Assembly (NCBI RefSeq): GCF_001949145.1
Contig: NW_019091368.1
Span: forward strand, 1,775,426 to 1,795,647
Reading direction: 5' to 3'
Origin: Acanthaster planci
Lineage: Eukaryota > Echinodermata > Asteroidea > Valvatida > Acanthasteridae
Length of the DNA stretch: 20,222 nucleotides
How positions within the stretch are numbered: the stretch's first letter is position 1; the number at the start of each line of letters is the position of its first letter. This document shows positions 17,991-20,222 of this stretch, piece by piece. The notes under the pieces were generated by a model. That model had not been told where the DNA came from. It ran no database searches and saw only the letters and a list, made by a program, of their open reading frames with translations. A program made the position numbers and the translations under genes.

Positions 17991-18841
17991 GTAAATTTCA
18001 CTTTTCTTGGGCTTGTAAATTTCTTGTAAATCATCAAATGGGTTTCCAGGGAGTAGAGAAATTGTTAGATATCGTGGGAAGGGTATAAATACATTATTTT
18101 ATGGGTAAATTGGGCAAATGGTTTTGTTACTTTCGAGCGGTAAAATAATGGCGGCCTTATAGCTGTGTGCTCAGACAAGTCTGGTTTGCATATACATGTA
18201 TACATAAATATATCTGTATCGACGTCAATGGTGCCGAGACCAAAACTTTGAGTAGGATCTATGGTGGAGTAATTATGTGGGTTATGTAGTTTAGATCATT
18301 TGATTGAACGAAGTTACTGGTTTTGCATTACTTGCATGTACATGCACATGTTGGGCAAATTGTGACATGTAAATTAATGAGACGGGCACATGTACTTGAG
18401 GATTAAGTGACATGTAAATCCCTTGCTTTTTGGAGATGATTATTGCTTTAATTTTGAAATTGTTTGTAATGAATGGACTTCAATTATATTAGATTCTATA
18501 TCTAGGCTACAAAGTAATTAGAGAGTAATTTTCCCAGTACTTGAGGGATATTGATTTATCATCTTTATTCCAATGTGCATGTAATTTTAGGATTGGATAA
18601 TGACAATAAGGTGAACTCTTTGTTATTTCCATCAGGAGGAAGTCCACAGTGTGAATTTCAATTTTCTTGGCAATTAATCAATTTGGAAGGATGAATAAAT
18701 AAACTGTTTTTCCTGACATTTCCAATTTCATCATTTTAGGGTCAAACTGTGCCATTTCAATACATTCAGATTTTACATGTATAATTCCTGCCATTCACCT
18801 AGAAGGAACAATTAACTTAAGTTGTGTTTCTTTTTCTTTAT
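17991..18841. other. AT-rich segment between the 58-bp repeats
   Basis: 851 bp with no open frame of note. It begins GTAAATTTCAC and ends in a pyrimidine-rich stretch, TTTCTTTTTCTTTAT. This resembles intronic DNA, although no AG acceptor sits at its right edge. Confidence 0.4.
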
Positions 18842-18899
18842 ATTCCTCATGTTTGCCGTCGCCTCCGCTGTTGGCCAGTCTACTACTGAAATTAAATAG
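18842..18899. repeat. 58-bp direct repeat, right copy
   Basis: Copy of 17933-17990 at an offset of 909 bp with three substitutions. The same 16-codon frame reads MFAVASAVGQSTTEIK then TAG. Here AAATAG continues into CAATAACACC, so the donor sequence is absent. Confidence 0.85.
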
Positions 18900-19642
18900 C
18901 AATAACACCAGCAGAGATCCGAGCCCAGGGTGTTCTGGTGTGTCTGTTCATGCGCACCCCCCACCAGATAGCGCCCCTCCCACACGTAGGTAACATGGTT
19001 TAAGTTACAACGACGTCACACTAACGAACTCGATTAAGAAGTTGCAATGCTCTGTCACCGGCGGGCGTACTGGTTCTCTACACTCACATTCTTGCCCTTT
19101 TTTTGCTCGACCGCCTATCCTCCAAAGTTTGTTGTTTTCGTATAGCTTTAGACAACGCTTGAGATTCGCCATTCTGTGGAGGGCATAGGATTGAATTCCA
19201 TAAGTTCTATCAACCCATACCCAAAACTGCCTGATCACTCGTTGTTCTTCAATCCTCAACTTCAATGTTGACCAGGATCATGATCTTCTCGCTGAACCTT
19301 CTCGATGTCTGCCTCTCGGCTAGGACTTTCATCACTAAATTTGCCTTCCGATTTGACAAGAAAAAGTGACGCCTTCGAACAAAATTGTAAAACCCAAGAA
19401 CGTTTGACGTGTTTCTAAAATAAATATATGGTAAACACGTGGAGGTTTTTAACATATAAAGTGTTTATCATCGGGACATTGAACGCCTGTTCATAGCAGC
19501 TTAAAACACTAATTTCATTATTTTCCGATAATAAGTGGTTACTTTGAACTGATAATAGACGGATGCACAGTAGATTATCACTTAATAAATACCTCAATCT
19601 CCCTATTCAACAACGTGCGACTTTGACCGTGTATTAACATTT
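18900..19642. other. Unassigned region with adjoining minus-strand open frames
   Basis: Minus-strand frames at 19249-19455 (68 codons) and 19005-19265 (86 codons) adjoin in different phases. They have richer amino-acid wording than other spurious frames here (RRFSEKIMILV; LKRCLKLYENNKLWRIGG). A plausible 3' splice site, TATATTTATTTTAG, precedes the first at about 19417. I do not recognise a family. These may be an exon of a flanking gene or transposon remnants. Confidence 0.25.
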
Positions 19643-19676
19643 GATAATGCCCGCTGAGAAGTGATAATGCCCGCTG
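19643..19676. repeat. GATAATGCCCGCTG direct repeat
   Basis: The 14-bp word occurs at 19643-19656 and again at 19663-19676, exactly 20 bp apart, at the left edge of the GC-rich patch. Confidence 0.8.
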
Positions 19677-19719
19677 CGTTAAGCACGCGTTGGCACCTGG
19701 ATACAAGACAGTTTAATTG

Positions 19720-19920
19720 ATCGTGATTGGTCAAGAGTCTGTGTGCGCGCGGCTTTGCGCGCGTGCGCAAAGTCCACATAAGGAGATTTTATTGGATAAC
19801 TTGCATAAGGAATATACTGTGGCGCCGACCGACTTTCCCCAAAGTCGCCCCGGCCTCCCGACCAACGCTTCGGTGAGTCCAGACGAGCGGCCATCCAGGT
19901 AAACCTAGGTGGTGAGTCCG
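19720..19920 (+). promoter_or_regulatory. Candidate GC-rich promoter and 5' exon
   Basis: ATTGG (inverted CCAAT) occurs at 19726-19730 and 19791-19795. CGCGCGTGCGCA at 19758-19769 is, on the minus strand, TGCGCACGCGCG, a full match to the NRF1 consensus YGCGCAYGCGCR. A GC-rich, CpG-bearing segment follows, with possible plus-strand splice donors at 19873 (CG|GTGAGT) and 19899 (CAG|GTAAAC). This pattern suits a housekeeping-type promoter with a non-coding or short first exon. Direction is uncertain because NRF1 and CCAAT elements work either way. Confidence 0.35.
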
Positions 19921-20222
19921 TTTGGAGTGCCTTATGCCGCCAACACGGGCTATTCAGTCTCTCTTCAGGACGGACACTTCAGGGGCGGACATTAAGGGAC
20001 TGACCGGACAGACAGATGGAGAAGTAATGGACACTAACACCTTTAATTATCGGCTTTAAATAGCAATCACAAGGTTTTTAATCACTGATCTCTCTTATTG
20101 GCAAGAAACTCTCTAATCGAATCACTAATCAAAGGGCGGCACCTTCGTAGAGGGTAAGGGCTTTTCAAGATGTATTTTTGCGTTGGGGAGATGTTAATTA
20201 TATATAACGGGTTTGCCCTTAC
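19921..20222. other. Right edge, nothing assigned
   Basis: Possibly first-intron sequence if the upstream donor sites are real. GGACGGACA-like words occur at 19968-20014. No exon is apparent. Confidence 0.4.

Noticed and set aside
17991-18841. LTR element bounded by the 58-bp repeats
   Set aside because: The repeats are far too short for LTRs, lack TG...CA ends and a primer-binding site, and no reverse transcriptase frame lies between them.

Overview
The window reads as nuclear DNA of a marine invertebrate metazoan. Intergenic space is long and AT-rich, with low-copy satellites, microsatellites, GGAC-type repeats and many ATGTACATGTA-like words. The only recognisable genes are intronless rhodopsin-class G protein-coupled receptors (GPCRs) in a tandem cluster. 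Expansions of this kind are known in amphioxus, hemichordates and echinoderms. I favour an invertebrate deuterostome, possibly amphioxus, but the sequence alone does not settle the clade. Nothing is bacterial, and there are no operons, rRNA, tRNA or CRISPR.

Six copies of one receptor family are present. I call them A to F from left to right. A (3611-4699, minus) and C (10731-11810, minus) are complete seven-helix receptors of 362 and 359 residues. B (about 6648-7581, minus) is a pseudogene: it has a frameshift in helix 1 and its middle is replaced by a minisatellite. D (14648 to about 14876, plus) stops in helix 2. E (15167-15943, plus) is open through helix 5 and then runs into the antisense strand of F (about 15862-16296, minus), a frameshifted copy covering helices 1 to 4. 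A, B and F form one subgroup (N-terminus MALLTTS or MELLTTS, core AALTIMGNSLV). C, D and E form another (MAF-, core ILITVTLVGNS). The receptors carry NRY, NRF or NRC in place of DRY, CFTP in place of CWxP and S/TPxIY in place of NPxxY. This is closest to the melatonin receptor / GPR84 / moody-Tre1 side of class A. Ligands cannot be read from the sequence.

Much of the non-coding DNA is duplicated receptor flank. A and B share about 95% identity over the 108 bp next to the start codon. The B flank (about 7582-9615) and the F flank (about 16297-17270) are diverged copies of one block. D and E are a tandem duplication with a 519-bp offset that includes the promoter. A short element, TTTCACTTTCA, lies about 180-210 bp 5' of the start in A, B, C and E, with a one-base variant in F. 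It matches the IRF/PRDM1 core GAAAGTGAAA.

Other regions: 1-1700 has no recognised gene. About 1734-2210 is a 147-bp satellite. 2655-3320 holds repeats and pyrimidine-rich DNA. 12.0-14.4 kb is the spacer where receptor orientation switches. 17270 is the probable end of a hAT-like element. 17.9-18.9 kb carries a 58-bp direct repeat pair. 19.64-19.92 kb is a GC-rich, promoter-like patch that may start a neighbouring gene.
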